DNA of 64,000 nt from Diplocloster modestus (GCF_019042245.1 NZ_JAHQCX010000002.1:245782-309781); one strand, 5' to 3'; shown: positions 52,198 through 60,715, numbered from the stretch's first letter. Notes: generated by a model not told the origin, from the letters alone. Numbers and translations are program-made.

Positions 52198-53604
52198 TCA
52201 TCCGGCTCCTCTGCGTGTCAGCACTACCCAAACCGTCATCAAAATCAGCTTCACATCCACCCCAAGATTCCAGTTATCGATATACTCATTATCCAACTCG
52301 ACCACCTTCTCAAAGTCCGTGACATCATTTCTGCCGCTGACCTGCCACAGTCCTGTGATCCCAGGTTTGATACTCAGCCGTTTCTTATGTCTGATTTGAT
52401 ATTTCTCGAATTCATCCACGGTAGGCGGCCTGGTTCCCACCAGACTCATGTCACCCTTCAGCACATTCCAAAACTGTGGCAGTTCGTCCAGGCTTGTCTT
52501 TCGGATAAATTTCCCGATCTTTGTTATCCTGGGATCATTATCCATCTTGAACATATTCCCCTGCATCTTATTCTCCGCCATCAGTTCTCTCTTGCGCTCT
52601 TCTGCATCCGCATACATAGACCGGAACTTATAGATCTTAAACTTTCTCCCATTTTTTCCCACCCGCATCTGTGAAAAAAATACCGGTCCCCGGGACTCTA
52701 TCTTGATCGCAGGAGCTAAGAACACAGCAACAATTCCCGTGATCAGCAATCCGACCATACTTCCGAAAATGTCCATAGCCCGTTTAACCAGCAGCTGAAG
52801 CTGGCTCCTTACATTGGCGTCGGAGGTGATTACCGTAAATCCGCCGATCCGCTCGACACGCTCATTGGGCAGCTTCATTTCAAAATCCTGCAAATTGATA
52901 TGTATCCGCACTCCCATATCCTGGAAAGAATTTATGACATCCTTCATAAATTGATAATCATGAGGCATATCGATCAGTACATCATCCAGTACCCCAAGCC
53001 TGGCCGACTCAAACATTTCTTTATAACCAGCATTGACCGGGATTCCTTCGATTACCTCTCCGATCTGATCCTCATCCAGAATGGCCAGAGAATTCACCTG
53101 GTAGAACCAGATATCCTTACCCATCATCTTCCGGACCGCGTCCGCTGCTTTATCCTTCGTGGTTACAATCATTACTTTGGCACTCTCGATACTGCTATGA
53201 TACCTCTCAACCAGATACCGTTTAAAAAACAGCCTCAACATATAAGTAATAATCACATTCAACGTAAAGAAATAAAAGAAAACCATTCTTGAATATTCAT
53301 TACTTTGCTTTGTAATAAACAAAAAAGAAAGTAATACCACCAGCAGCACAAGACTGCACTTTATAACATTCTTATACTCCTGAAAATATCCTCTACGGAT
53401 GATATCCCTATAAGGTTCCAGCAAATAAGAAGTGCAGAGCACCGTCATAAACAATACAACCACCGTAGTCTTATATATCGACGACTGCTGCCTTAACTCA
53501 ATATCATATCTGATAAAAAGAGCCAGAACGAAAGAGCATATCATTCCCACCATATCAACAATTGTAAAATAAAGATACTGCAATTTATTATTTGATGTAT
53601 TCAT
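52198..53604 (-). CDS. Priming undecaprenyl-phosphate sugar phosphotransferase
   Basis: A 468-aa polyprenyl glycosylphosphotransferase (WbaP/CpsE-like) that starts each repeat unit by moving a sugar-1-phosphate onto undecaprenyl phosphate. The N-terminal half has four to five helices and a Rossmann-like CoA-binding region. The C-terminal bacterial sugar transferase domain shows KRAMDIFGSMVGLLI, FFSQMRVGKNG, IYKFRSMY, RKTSLDELPQFWNVLKGDMSLVGTRPP and PGITGLWQVSGRND. I start at the ATG at 53604 with GGGGAAG 9 nt upstream; an ATG ten codons earlier is possible. It is the only priming enzyme in the window. Confidence 0.92.
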   Translation of the reverse strand: MNTSNNKLQYLYFTIVDMVGMICSFVLALFIRYDIELRQQSSIYKTTVVVLFMTVLCTSYLLEPYRDIIRRGYFQEYKNVIKCSLVLLVVLLSFLFITKQSNEYSRMVFFYFFTLNVIITYMLRLFFKRYLVERYHSSIESAKVMIVTTKDKAADAVRKMMGKDIWFYQVNSLAILDEDQIGEVIEGIPVNAGYKEMFESARLGVLDDVLIDMPHDYQFMKDVINSFQDMGVRIHINLQDFEMKLPNERVERIGGFTVITSDANVRSQLQLLVKRAMDIFGSMVGLLITGIVAVFLAPAIKIESRGPVFFSQMRVGKNGRKFKIYKFRSMYADAEERKRELMAENKMQGNMFKMDNDPRITKIGKFIRKTSLDELPQFWNVLKGDMSLVGTRPPTVDEFEKYQIRHKKRLSIKPGITGLWQVSGRNDVTDFEKVVELDNEYIDNWNLGVDVKLILMTVWVVLTRRGAG

Positions 53605-53713
53605 ACTCCAACACTTCCCCATAGCCTTTTGCAAATTCTATACTGCGCAGGAAGGCTCTCCCCACATCACCATACTATAGCACAAACCGCTTTTTTTCAC
53701 AAGTTCAACCTGT

Positions 53714-53742
53714 ATTATATGCATATTCTACATGATACCCGA
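53714..53742 (-). promoter_or_regulatory. Candidate promoter of the priming transferase
   Basis: On the reverse strand TATAAT (53719-53714) stands 17 bp from TCGGGT (53742-53737), so the -10 is perfect but the -35 is poor. The proximal half of the tandem TGTCxxx boxes overlaps this -35, as in promoters that need an activator. The transcript would have a leader of about 100 nt and could read on into module C. Confidence 0.45.
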
Positions 53743-53754
53743 CATTTTCTGACA
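53738..53754. promoter_or_regulatory. Tandem TGTC boxes upstream of priming transferase
   Basis: On the reverse strand TGTCAGA (53754-53748) and TGTCGGG (53744-53738) are 10 bp apart, with the same spacing as the TGTCGAA pair at 2857-2873. Over the 19 bases from AATGTC onward the two places match at about 15. It may be a degenerate 0A-box pair or the operator of the divergent XRE regulator. Confidence 0.45.
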
Positions 53755-53888
53755 TTTAAAATCAATGCAAACATTTTAAAGTTGTATCATTTACAATATT
53801 TACATCTATCGCAGTTAAATATACGTGATAAAATATCAGTGATGATACTAATGCTAAACTCTAACAACACATCAAAGGAATGATTTTT

Positions 53889-54221
53889 ATGCGAAAAGCG
53901 AACAGGATCCGGGAACTAAGACTGGAAAAAGGAATTACCCAAGTACGCCTTAGTATGGAGCTTGGCGTCACACAGGAAACCATCAGTGCATATGAAGTGG
54001 GAAAACACCTTCCTAGTCTGACAACACTTATGAAACTAAGCGAATTATTTAATGCCAGCATGGATTACATCATGAATCGAAGCGACGTAAGAAACCCGGT
54101 CAAAGAGGGATGCCTTAATTCTGATGAAACCAGAATAATCACTTATTATCGCACCTTTGACAAGACTCAGCAGCTTCGTTCCCTCGCTTACATACAGGGA
54201 TTATCAGATTCCCTTAATTAA
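53889..54221 (+). CDS. XRE-family helix-turn-helix regulator
   Basis: A DNA-binding protein of about 110 aa with an N-terminal HTH_3 domain: RIRELRLEKGITQVRLSMELGVTQETISAYEVGKHLPSLTTLMKLSELFNASMDYIM. The rest is a short helical tail of unknown role. The ATG at 53889 has AAAGGA 9 nt upstream; an ATG three codons earlier overlaps that site. It diverges from the priming transferase and shares with it a 284-bp control region, so it may regulate that gene and itself. Confidence 0.88.
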   Translation: MRKANRIRELRLEKGITQVRLSMELGVTQETISAYEVGKHLPSLTTLMKLSELFNASMDYIMNRSDVRNPVKEGCLNSDETRIITYYRTFDKTQQLRSLAYIQGLSDSLN

Positions 54222-54239
54222 TTTTCTGGCCGATCAGCA

Positions 54240-54267
54240 TTGACTTCCTATTCTATTTCTTTATAAT
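54240..54267 (+). promoter_or_regulatory. Sigma-A-type promoter of the sortase gene
   Basis: TTGACT (54240-54245), a 16-bp spacer and TATAAT (54262-54267) form a near-consensus promoter 40 bp before the sortase start codon. It lies just after the regulator gene, so the sortase can be made separately. Confidence 0.7.
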
Positions 54268-54306
54268 AGAAATAAAAACAGGTTTAACTTGTATCAGGAG
54301 TAAACA

Positions 54307-55077
54307 ATGAAAGCATCGGCCTATCATAATAAAATAAATAGTGTGGAACAAATAAATAAGGAAGAACATCCCTGTCTTTATCTGATTTTCCCCTTTAATT
54401 TTTCACTTCTAATAATAATTTTTCTATCTCTGTTGTTCGCAATTTTTCACACATTTAACATAAATCTGTTTACAATACCTTCCGCATTGCTGTCATCCGA
54501 ACAAAAATCAATGTCTTCATCAAAGTCAACACTTCAGGAAGAAATCGCTCTGCAGCTGGCTGCCGCCCTTGATACTGCCCGCATTGCCCGCGATACTCCC
54601 GCAGAAACACCTTTGCCGGAACCCACTTCTATTTCACTCTCAGAGATATCAGTACCCGCACACGGGGAAAAATTCGGCACGATTTCTTCTGCGCGGCTGG
54701 GCCTGAACTTATCTCTTATCTACGGAGATACCAACGCCATTTTAAAACAGGGCGCCGGCATGTATGAAGGAAGCAAGCTTCCCGGTTCTGCCGGGCAGAC
54801 TATCATCTGTGCGCATAATACAGCAAAATATTTCGGTCCCCTGGAACATGCCGAAATCGGCGACATCCTTCACATCCAAACCAGCTATGCCGAATATGAT
54901 TATGAAATAGCCGAGACGAAAGTCGCCAGTATGTATGATACCTCCACCTATGATCTGAATACTACGGAAGAAACCCTGATCCTATATACCTGCTATCCCT
55001 TTTATGGGGCACCCGGTAAAAAAGACCGATTATTCATTTATGCAAAACGAATCGCCGGTCCCTCTCTTATGTCTTAA
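54307..55077 (+). CDS. Sortase-family transpeptidase
   Basis: A 256-aa membrane-anchored sortase. An N-terminal helix (about 24-47) is followed by an exposed Ser/Thr/Pro-containing stalk, then the catalytic domain. The triad is visible as the His in IICAHNTAKYF, the Cys in LILYTCYPF and the Arg in KKDRLFIYA. Sortases fix proteins to the wall or link pilins. Its pattern is close to the second sortase at 59179. No sorting-signal protein adjoins it, so its substrate is unknown. TCAGGAG lies shortly before the ATG. Confidence 0.9.
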   Translation: MKASAYHNKINSVEQINKEEHPCLYLIFPFNFSLLIIIFLSLLFAIFHTFNINLFTIPSALLSSEQKSMSSSKSTLQEEIALQLAAALDTARIARDTPAETPLPEPTSISLSEISVPAHGEKFGTISSARLGLNLSLIYGDTNAILKQGAGMYEGSKLPGSAGQTIICAHNTAKYFGPLEHAEIGDILHIQTSYAEYDYEIAETKVASMYDTSTYDLNTTEETLILYTCYPFYGAPGKKDRLFIYAKRIAGPSLMS

Positions 55078-55115
55078 CACTCTCTGTCATCTGCTGGTGA
55101 TCTGTCGCTCTTAAA

Positions 55116-55928
55116 TTACTGAACCGTCAGGGTCAGTTTTTCTCTGTTTGATTTATTGCCGTCGGTATCTACCACATATAGTTCCAGTTGGTATACCCCC
55201 GGATCATTCATATGAAATTCCCCGTCCATCTTAATACTCTTCCAGAGAACTTCCTGGCTGTCCTTATCATCCGTTATCTCCTCCACGAAATTTCTCCGGA
55301 CTAATTCCGTGCCGGCAGGTACCGTTACCGCTGCGGATTTTAGTTTTATTGTGGGTGCACCCGGATTTAATGATTCCTCCGGCTCCTCCTGGCTGCCTGC
55401 TCCCTGATCCGAACCATTTCCCTGTTCCGGACGATCCTGGCTGCTCTGGCCGGAATTCTGCACATTGCTGCCATTTGCAGCCTGTGCGTCATTGGCGTTC
55501 CCGTTATCCGGCTGTTTTCCATTGGCTTGGGAGTCCGTATCCCCATCCGTCTGCTTATTATCGGCATCGGATGTATCCGTATGGGATCCGGCTGCCCGGT
55601 CAGCGACATAATTTACAATACGGCTAACCTTTGTAATATTGTTTTTTGAATCCTTCGCCGCATAGATTATCTTTGCTTTCTGATTATCGGATAATATGAT
55701 AATATTTTCGATGATCAGACTGCTGCTGACATCTCCGTCATTGCCATCAACCGCGGTGACATCTTTCAGCAGCTCTTTCGTGTCGTCGCCTTCGTGATAT
55801 GTGATCTCTTCATTGGTATATTGAATACCAGGCCCCTCCCGATCATCCGTCAGGAAGAAAAAGATAGATACTCCAATCATAATTATGATTAAGGCGGCTA
55901 TACCGCTTACTGCAATTTTTTTACCCAT
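55116..55928 (-). CDS. Membrane-anchored Ig-like (DUF5011-type) protein
   Basis: A 270-aa protein with an N-terminal signal-anchor (about 4-26), an extracellular beta domain (EITYHEGDDTKELLKDVTAVDGNDGDVSSSLI, typical of HYR/DUF5011-like repeats), a long Asp/Asn/Gln/Gly-rich linker (about 110-190) and a second beta domain ending GVYQLELYVVDTDGNKSNREKLTLTV. It has no wall-sorting signal. It is the last gene of the CpsB/C/D operon and may help to hold or space polysaccharide at the surface; this is inference. Confidence 0.75.
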   Translation of the reverse strand: MGKKIAVSGIAALIIIMIGVSIFFFLTDDREGPGIQYTNEEITYHEGDDTKELLKDVTAVDGNDGDVSSSLIIENIIILSDNQKAKIIYAAKDSKNNITKVSRIVNYVADRAAGSHTDTSDADNKQTDGDTDSQANGKQPDNGNANDAQAANGSNVQNSGQSSQDRPEQGNGSDQGAGSQEEPEESLNPGAPTIKLKSAAVTVPAGTELVRRNFVEEITDDKDSQEVLWKSIKMDGEFHMNDPGVYQLELYVVDTDGNKSNREKLTLTVQ

Positions 55929-55983
55929 AGACTACCACCCCGGTCCTATGTTTTTCTTTCGTCGTCTGATATCATAATCACTA

Positions 55984-56733
55984 TCAGTCAGATCCGTAGT
56001 TACCATAATACTTCCCATAGTATTTTCCATAATATTTTCCGTAGTATTTCCCGTAATAACCATTTTCCCGGATATCTACTTTATTCAATACAACACCCAG
56101 GATCTTACAATTACTTTTCTCCAGCTGTTCCTTTGTTTTCTGGGCAAATTTATAACTAATCTGATTCGCGGCGATTACCATCACGGCTCCATCGCACTGC
56201 TGCGCCACGATCGCACTGTCAATGACACTCCCAAGAGGAGGTGTGTCAATGATCACATAGTCATAAAACTCCGGCAGCTGCTTCATCAGTGCGGAAAAAT
56301 ACCGGTTTCCAAGAAGCTCCGCAGGATTCGGCGGAACCGGGCCGGAGAATACGACAAACAGATTCTCCACGTCCGTCGAACAGATCACCTGATCAATCGT
56401 ATGCATACCTGTCAGGTAATGGGTCATCCCTTTGACCCCTTTACTGATCTTATAACGGCCTACCAATACGGATTTCCTCAAATCGCAGTCTAACAGTATC
56501 ACCTTTTTACCCGACTCTGCCAGAGAAATTGCCAGGTTAAATGCCACACTGGATTTCCCTTCATTCGGCATACAGCTGGTTACCGCAATGGTCTTGATAT
56601 CATCACCACAAAACTGAATGTTTGTCCGCAGGCTTTTATAGGCTTCATTTGTCCGGAAATCCAGGCTCGTGCCTTCTTTTATACTTACCTTCTGCACCTT
56701 GTTATTTTCAAAACTACTCTTATCTATCTGCAT
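55984..56733 (-). CDS. cpsD: CpsD/YwqD-type tyrosine autokinase
   Basis: A bacterial tyrosine kinase of about 249 aa that works with CpsC to control chain length and export. It has Walker A SCMPNEGKSSVAFN, Walker A' VILLDCDLRK, Walker B VIIDTPP and a C-terminal tyrosine cluster of four GKYY repeats before GNYGSD. I start at the ATG at 56733, since the CpsC stop and AGAGG site precede it directly. An ATG at 56811 would overlap cpsC by 74 bp. The phosphatase at 57520 would reverse its phosphorylation. Confidence 0.93.
   Translation of the reverse strand: MQIDKSSFENNKVQKVSIKEGTSLDFRTNEAYKSLRTNIQFCGDDIKTIAVTSCMPNEGKSSVAFNLAISLAESGKKVILLDCDLRKSVLVGRYKISKGVKGMTHYLTGMHTIDQVICSTDVENLFVVFSGPVPPNPAELLGNRYFSALMKQLPEFYDYVIIDTPPLGSVIDSAIVAQQCDGAVMVIAANQISYKFAQKTKEQLEKSNCKILGVVLNKVDIRENGYYGKYYGKYYGKYYGKYYGNYGSD
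56004..56061. repeat. 12-bp tandem repeats encoding the CpsD tyrosine cluster
   Basis: Four imperfect 12-bp units each encode Gly-Lys-Tyr-Tyr at the end of cpsD. Each unit ends the same way on the forward strand (AGTATTTTC-like), with changes mostly at third codon positions. Such tracts can gain or lose units by slippage without shifting the frame, changing the number of phosphorylation sites. Confidence 0.75.
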
Positions 56734-56737
56734 CCTG

Positions 56738-57502
56738 TTAACCTCTTCTTGCCGTCTTGCTGGCATTTCCACTGGCTGACTTTTTTCTGGTACCCTTTTT
56801 CTTTTTTTCATCCTCCTGTATGGGGATGACGCTAAGTACGCTTAAGCCCAGATGCTTTTCCACATCGTCTTCTGATTTGATCGTGTCATCCAGCAGGAAT
56901 ACCGCCAGAATAATCAATATCGCCAAAAAGGCGCCAATTGCTCCGCCGATTACCGTATTTCTCATCACATTGGGGCTTACCGGAGACATCGGGAGGTCGC
57001 CCTGTTCAATAATATTGGCTTTTTCCGTTTCCATGACCGTTGCAATGGTGTCGACCGAAACTGTGGCCATTGCATCCGCAATGCTTTTCGCCCGGTAAGG
57101 ATCCGTATCCCGCACAATAATTTTCAGGATCCGGCTGTCCTGGGGCGTTTCCACCGTGATTTTCTCTTCCAGCTGTCCATGGGTCATATCCAGATTCAGA
57201 TCGCTGATCACCTGTTCCGTAACCGGCCGGCTGATCACCAACTCCTTATAATCCTTGGTCAACTGGGTTCCGGCGCTCAAGTCCGCACTGGAAACTTTTC
57301 CTTCCGTCTGACGGTTGATGACATAGAGCTGGGTCGTGGACTCATATTCAGGCACAAGGAAAAATTTGCTGATCATCAGCCCCAGCAGGGCACAGCCGAT
57401 TCCGCTTAAGATAATTATCCAGATCTTGTCCAGCAATACAAAGAATAGCTGCCGAAGATCAATCTCTATTTCATCGTTCGTGTTGTTCACGTTTGTGTCC
57501 AT
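56738..57502 (-). CDS. cpsC: CpsC/Wzz-type chain-length determinant
   Basis: A 254-aa membrane protein with two helices (about 28-50 and 187-207) around an extracellular coiled region, the Wzz-domain layout of CpsC/YwqC. Seen are IDLRQLFFVLLDKIWIIILSG, YESTTQLYVINRQ, the PxxP-like DLPMSPVSPNVMRN before the second helix, and a basic tail KKKKGTRKKSASGNA. It activates the tyrosine kinase encoded next and sets polymer length. Confidence 0.92.
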   Translation of the reverse strand: MDTNVNNTNDEIEIDLRQLFFVLLDKIWIIILSGIGCALLGLMISKFFLVPEYESTTQLYVINRQTEGKVSSADLSAGTQLTKDYKELVISRPVTEQVISDLNLDMTHGQLEEKITVETPQDSRILKIIVRDTDPYRAKSIADAMATVSVDTIATVMETEKANIIEQGDLPMSPVSPNVMRNTVIGGAIGAFLAILIILAVFLLDDTIKSEDDVEKHLGLSVLSVIPIQEDEKKKKGTRKKSASGNASKTARRG

Positions 57503-57519
57503 GTAAATAACTCCTTTTT

Positions 57520-58245
57520 CTATAGTTCCTCATTCCATATGATTTTCAACGGATTCTGAAACATCAGTGCCTTCGTGTAATCTTCCCCGTACTTCCTGGT
57601 CAGATACGCGGCACAAGCCTGCATCCTGGGCGCTCTTGATCTGGTACTGTGTGCATCGGTAGCTACAAAATGAACATAGTCCCTTTTCAACAGCTTTCTG
57701 GATATCTGCTTCAGCTGATATCCGCTTTCGCCCGTGATGCTGTCCGCATTCACCTGTATGCCAACACCCAGCTCCAACAGCTCTGCGATCTGGTCTAATT
57801 TCTTACATACTGCATGATACCGTTCCACATGCGCCAGTACCGGACGGTATCCCTCCAGTATTATTTTATATAAACCATCCCTGACAAAACTAAATTCAGA
57901 GGATACGGAAAATTCCACCAGTATATATTGGGAGCCGGCCAGCGTACAGATCCTCTTCTCCTGTATCGCTTCCAGTGCTTCCATACCAAAATATATCTCA
58001 TTCCCCTGTACCAGCTTAAGCTCCGGAAAGAAACGGCTGATCTCCTCCTGAGTCTTTGACAGCCTCGCCCGCAGTTTCTCTTTCGGACACGCGAATCGTC
58101 CTGGCCGGAAGTGAGAAGTGGCAAATATGGTACGAATCCCTTCCTGATAAGCAATCTCTGCCATTTTGAGAGTTTCTTCCATATTACGCGCACCATCATC
58201 GACCCCGGGCAGAATATGGGAATGAATATCTATAAATTCCATCAT
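57520..58245 (-). CDS. cpsB: CpsB/YwqE-type protein-tyrosine phosphatase (PHP family)
   Basis: A 241-aa metal-dependent phosphatase of the PHP fold that dephosphorylates CpsD. The metal sites are seen in IDIHSHILPGVDDGA, TSHFRPGRF, GNEIYFG, LAHVERYHAV and VATDAHSTRSRAP. The start has two ATGs in a row with a weak ribosome site, so it may rely on translation from the gene upstream. It lies directly upstream of cpsC and cpsD in the leftward operon. Confidence 0.93.
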   Translation of the reverse strand: MMEFIDIHSHILPGVDDGARNMEETLKMAEIAYQEGIRTIFATSHFRPGRFACPKEKLRARLSKTQEEISRFFPELKLVQGNEIYFGMEALEAIQEKRICTLAGSQYILVEFSVSSEFSFVRDGLYKIILEGYRPVLAHVERYHAVCKKLDQIAELLELGVGIQVNADSITGESGYQLKQISRKLLKRDYVHFVATDAHSTRSRAPRMQACAAYLTRKYGEDYTKALMFQNPLKIIWNEEL

Positions 58246-58270
58246 TTAAGTTTTAACACCATCCTGTCCG

Positions 58271-59116
58271 CTATGCTCTGCCCTTCAGGAAATGAATGAC
58301 TCCCAGTAAAACTCCTGTTGTCACGCACCATGCGGCACCGATAATAGCAATGCACATCAGTGCTCTTTCTATATAGGTTGATACAAATAAGTAAAAATAT
58401 TCCGGTTCCAGATTAATTCTCTTATAGAAACCATTCAGCAGTGCGACAAGAGGCGGCACGCCCGACATCAGGGCTGCTGCGATCGTACTGTAAGTTATAA
58501 ACCGAACTCCCCTGTGTTTGAATCTCTGCATACGGATCAGTAAGAATATGCAGGCCGCCGACAATACAAGCAAGGCCGGTACCGCAATTTTCATTACTTT
58601 TACACCAACATCCTTGATTTTGACAAAGTAATGCAGGAACGGTACTTTCGCGTCCTGTACAAACTCGTCCGTAATCATTTTGATATAATCCGTTTTGTTC
58701 TGCTGCTGTTCCTGTGTCAGCACTAGGTTTTCTGCTTCCAGATACGCATCAATATTCGCATTCAGCTTGTCCTCCATCGTATTGAGAGAAAAGCTGTAAT
58801 CCTGGTTCTTAAAACAGGCATTCACGTAATTCTGTACTTCCTGATACACATATTCAAGCGGCGCGATCCCTTCCGTCACTTCAGTCGGAAGCCCGCTTGG
58901 CAGAGTCAAAGACTCTGCAGTATCATAAAAATATGTCTGCACGCTTTCATAATATCCGCTCTTATTCAAATCATCCAGTATAAATGCCGGATTGAGCCCT
59001 CCCACATAAACGCCTGACAGATAAGATGCAAACGTCAGGAGCACTGATAACAGAAAGCTTAAGATACTGGATAGCAGGAATACTCTTCTTTTTCTTCTTT
59101 TTCGTTGATCTGCCAT
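58271..59116 (-). CDS. Membrane protein of unknown function
   Basis: A 281-aa protein with a basic N-terminus (DQRKRRKRR), a first helix (about 11-33), an extracellular domain of about 140 residues rich in acidic and Gln/Asn residues, and three C-terminal helices (about 175-195, 205-225, 245-270). I recognise no family. It lies between the sortase and cpsB in one operon, so a link with wall anchoring or capsule attachment is likely but unproven. Confidence 0.75.
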   Translation of the reverse strand: MADQRKRRKRRVFLLSSILSFLLSVLLTFASYLSGVYVGGLNPAFILDDLNKSGYYESVQTYFYDTAESLTLPSGLPTEVTEGIAPLEYVYQEVQNYVNACFKNQDYSFSLNTMEDKLNANIDAYLEAENLVLTQEQQQNKTDYIKMITDEFVQDAKVPFLHYFVKIKDVGVKVMKIAVPALLVLSAACIFLLIRMQRFKHRGVRFITYSTIAAALMSGVPPLVALLNGFYKRINLEPEYFYLFVSTYIERALMCIAIIGAAWCVTTGVLLGVIHFLKGRA

Positions 59117-59178
59117 AGTTTCCTCCAGTGCCGCATTTACTGCGGCTTTATTCAGGTATGCATTCTGTGCGCTTCCTC

Positions 59179-59847
59179 CTACTCCACCTCAGGCCCTGAT
59201 ATCTTATCCGCATAGACAAACAAGCGTTCCTGTTTGGTGATCCCCACCAGCATTTCAAATGGATAACAGGTGTACATAATCAGCTGCTCCTTGTCCTGCA
59301 ATAGATCATAAGCGGTATCATCCAGATGATGCGCTACCCGGGTTCCCGTCACCTGATATTCATATACCCCGTAACTGGTCTTAATGGTCACCACATCACC
59401 CTCTTTAATTTCCTGAAGCGGCTTAAAATATGTCGTGTTATGGGCAGCCAAAAGAAGGGGTCTGCCGAATCCCGGGAAAAAGCTTCCGGTATACTGACCT
59501 ACTCCTGCCTTTAAAATCTGATTTGTGTCCCCATAATAAAGCGGTCCGTTAAGACCTATTCTCTCGCAGCTGATCTCGCCATACTGCTGTCCCACTCCTG
59601 GTAACTGTAAGCTGTCAAAGGGGATTATATTTTCATCGCTTTGCGCTGCGGTCGGCTCTACATAGATTGAGTTCAGTTCTCTGGAAAAATTCGGGACTTC
59701 TGAAGCCACTACCATGTTCGCCACCTGATAAGTCAGGTCTATCACCGGCGAAAGCGCTGTGATTACCAATACACAACCGATAACAGTAAAAATTAATGGC
59801 ATATAGATATATGCCATTAATCTTTTCCATTTTTTTGCGATAGCCAT
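59179..59847 (-). CDS. Sortase-family transpeptidase
   Basis: A 222-aa sortase with an N-terminal membrane helix (about 14-34). The catalytic residues are the His in LLLAAHNTTYF, the Cys in LIMYTCYPF and the Arg in KQERLFVYA. It starts 4 bp after the stop codon of a surface protein with an IKQTG sorting signal, its probable substrate. Its pattern is much like the sortase at 54307. Confidence 0.91.
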   Translation of the reverse strand: MAIAKKWKRLMAYIYMPLIFTVIGCVLVITALSPVIDLTYQVANMVVASEVPNFSRELNSIYVEPTAAQSDENIIPFDSLQLPGVGQQYGEISCERIGLNGPLYYGDTNQILKAGVGQYTGSFFPGFGRPLLLAAHNTTYFKPLQEIKEGDVVTIKTSYGVYEYQVTGTRVAHHLDDTAYDLLQDKEQLIMYTCYPFEMLVGITKQERLFVYADKISGPEVE

Positions 59848-59851
59848 AAAA

Positions 59852-60490
59852 TTAAGCTTCTCCGTTTAACAGATCTCTTTTCTTCGCATATACGCCGCAA
59901 AGCACAACGCCTGCTACTAAGAGGATCATAACAGCTGCAGTAGCATTCAGATTCAGACCGGTCTGCTTGATTACGCTGTCGGTGCTGATAGAACTTCCGC
60001 TTCCGCCATTATTAGAAGAACTGCTGGATTTATCCGGGATATCTGCGAAGACTTTACCATTCGCATCTACTTTAACCGTGATACCTACGTCCGTAGCTTT
60101 TTTTGCTAAGGTCTGTACAGTCGCACTCTGATAAGCTGCATAATCAAATCCTTCCACATTCTTCAGATCTGCCAGCTTAGCAACACCATACTGATTCATC
60201 TGTGTTTTCGCATCTGTGGCAGCAGCACTCATCGCATTGGAAAGTGCCTGAATCTGGCCGTCATTCAAACCATTTACTACCAGGAAAGCTTCCGCCTGGC
60301 TGTAAGCACTCTTAAATGCAGCAGAAGCATCCGTGTCAATGCCAAGTGCTTTCGCATGAGCGACCGCTTCATTTAATAACTTCTCTTCACCTTCGCTCAC
60401 ACCTGCAGGTGCTGCAAATGCTGTCATACACATACCAACTGTCATGACAGCGGCTAATAAAAATACTGTAATCCGCTTTATACTCCTCAC
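59852..60490 (-). CDS. Secreted surface protein with IKQTG sorting signal
   Basis: A 212-aa surface protein. It has a signal peptide (about 1-26, cleavage after AFAA), a mainly helical alanine-rich domain (27-150), a Ser/Gly/Asn linker (about 155-168) and a sorting signal: IKQTG, a hydrophobic helix and the basic tail YAKKRD. IKQTG departs from the common LPxTG. The start is a GTG at 60490 with AAGGAGG 9 nt upstream. It is the first gene of the operon that runs to 55116 and has a good promoter. Its role is unknown; it may be a wall partner of the capsule system. Confidence 0.85.
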   Translation of the reverse strand: MRSIKRITVFLLAAVMTVGMCMTAFAAPAGVSEGEEKLLNEAVAHAKALGIDTDASAAFKSAYSQAEAFLVVNGLNDGQIQALSNAMSAAATDAKTQMNQYGVAKLADLKNVEGFDYAAYQSATVQTLAKKATDVGITVKVDANGKVFADIPDKSSSSSNNGGSGSSISTDSVIKQTGLNLNATAAVMILLVAGVVLCGVYAKKRDLLNGEA

Positions 60491-60570
60491 CTATCTCTAC
60501 CTCCTTATTCAATTTGCCCGGCTGTTTCCCGCCGAATTATGTAAGTATAGGTTGTACTTGTATATTCAGT

Positions 60571-60599
60571 ATTATAAACTCTAAACCCATTAAATTCAA
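60571..60599 (-). promoter_or_regulatory. Sigma-A-type promoter of the surface-protein/cps operon
   Basis: On the reverse strand TTGAAT (60599-60594), a 17-bp spacer and TATAAT (60576-60571) form a near-consensus promoter. Transcription would start near 60563, giving a leader of about 70 nt, and could cover the surface protein, sortase, membrane protein, cpsB, cpsC, cpsD and the Ig-like gene. Confidence 0.75.
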
Positions 60600-60715
60600 C
60601 CTAAATTTCTCATTTTTACCAAAATAACACATATTTATCTGTAGAATTTCACCAACTGTCATTTTTTCATCACAATTGGTATGTGACTCTAATGTGATCC
60701 CAACCAATACAACAA

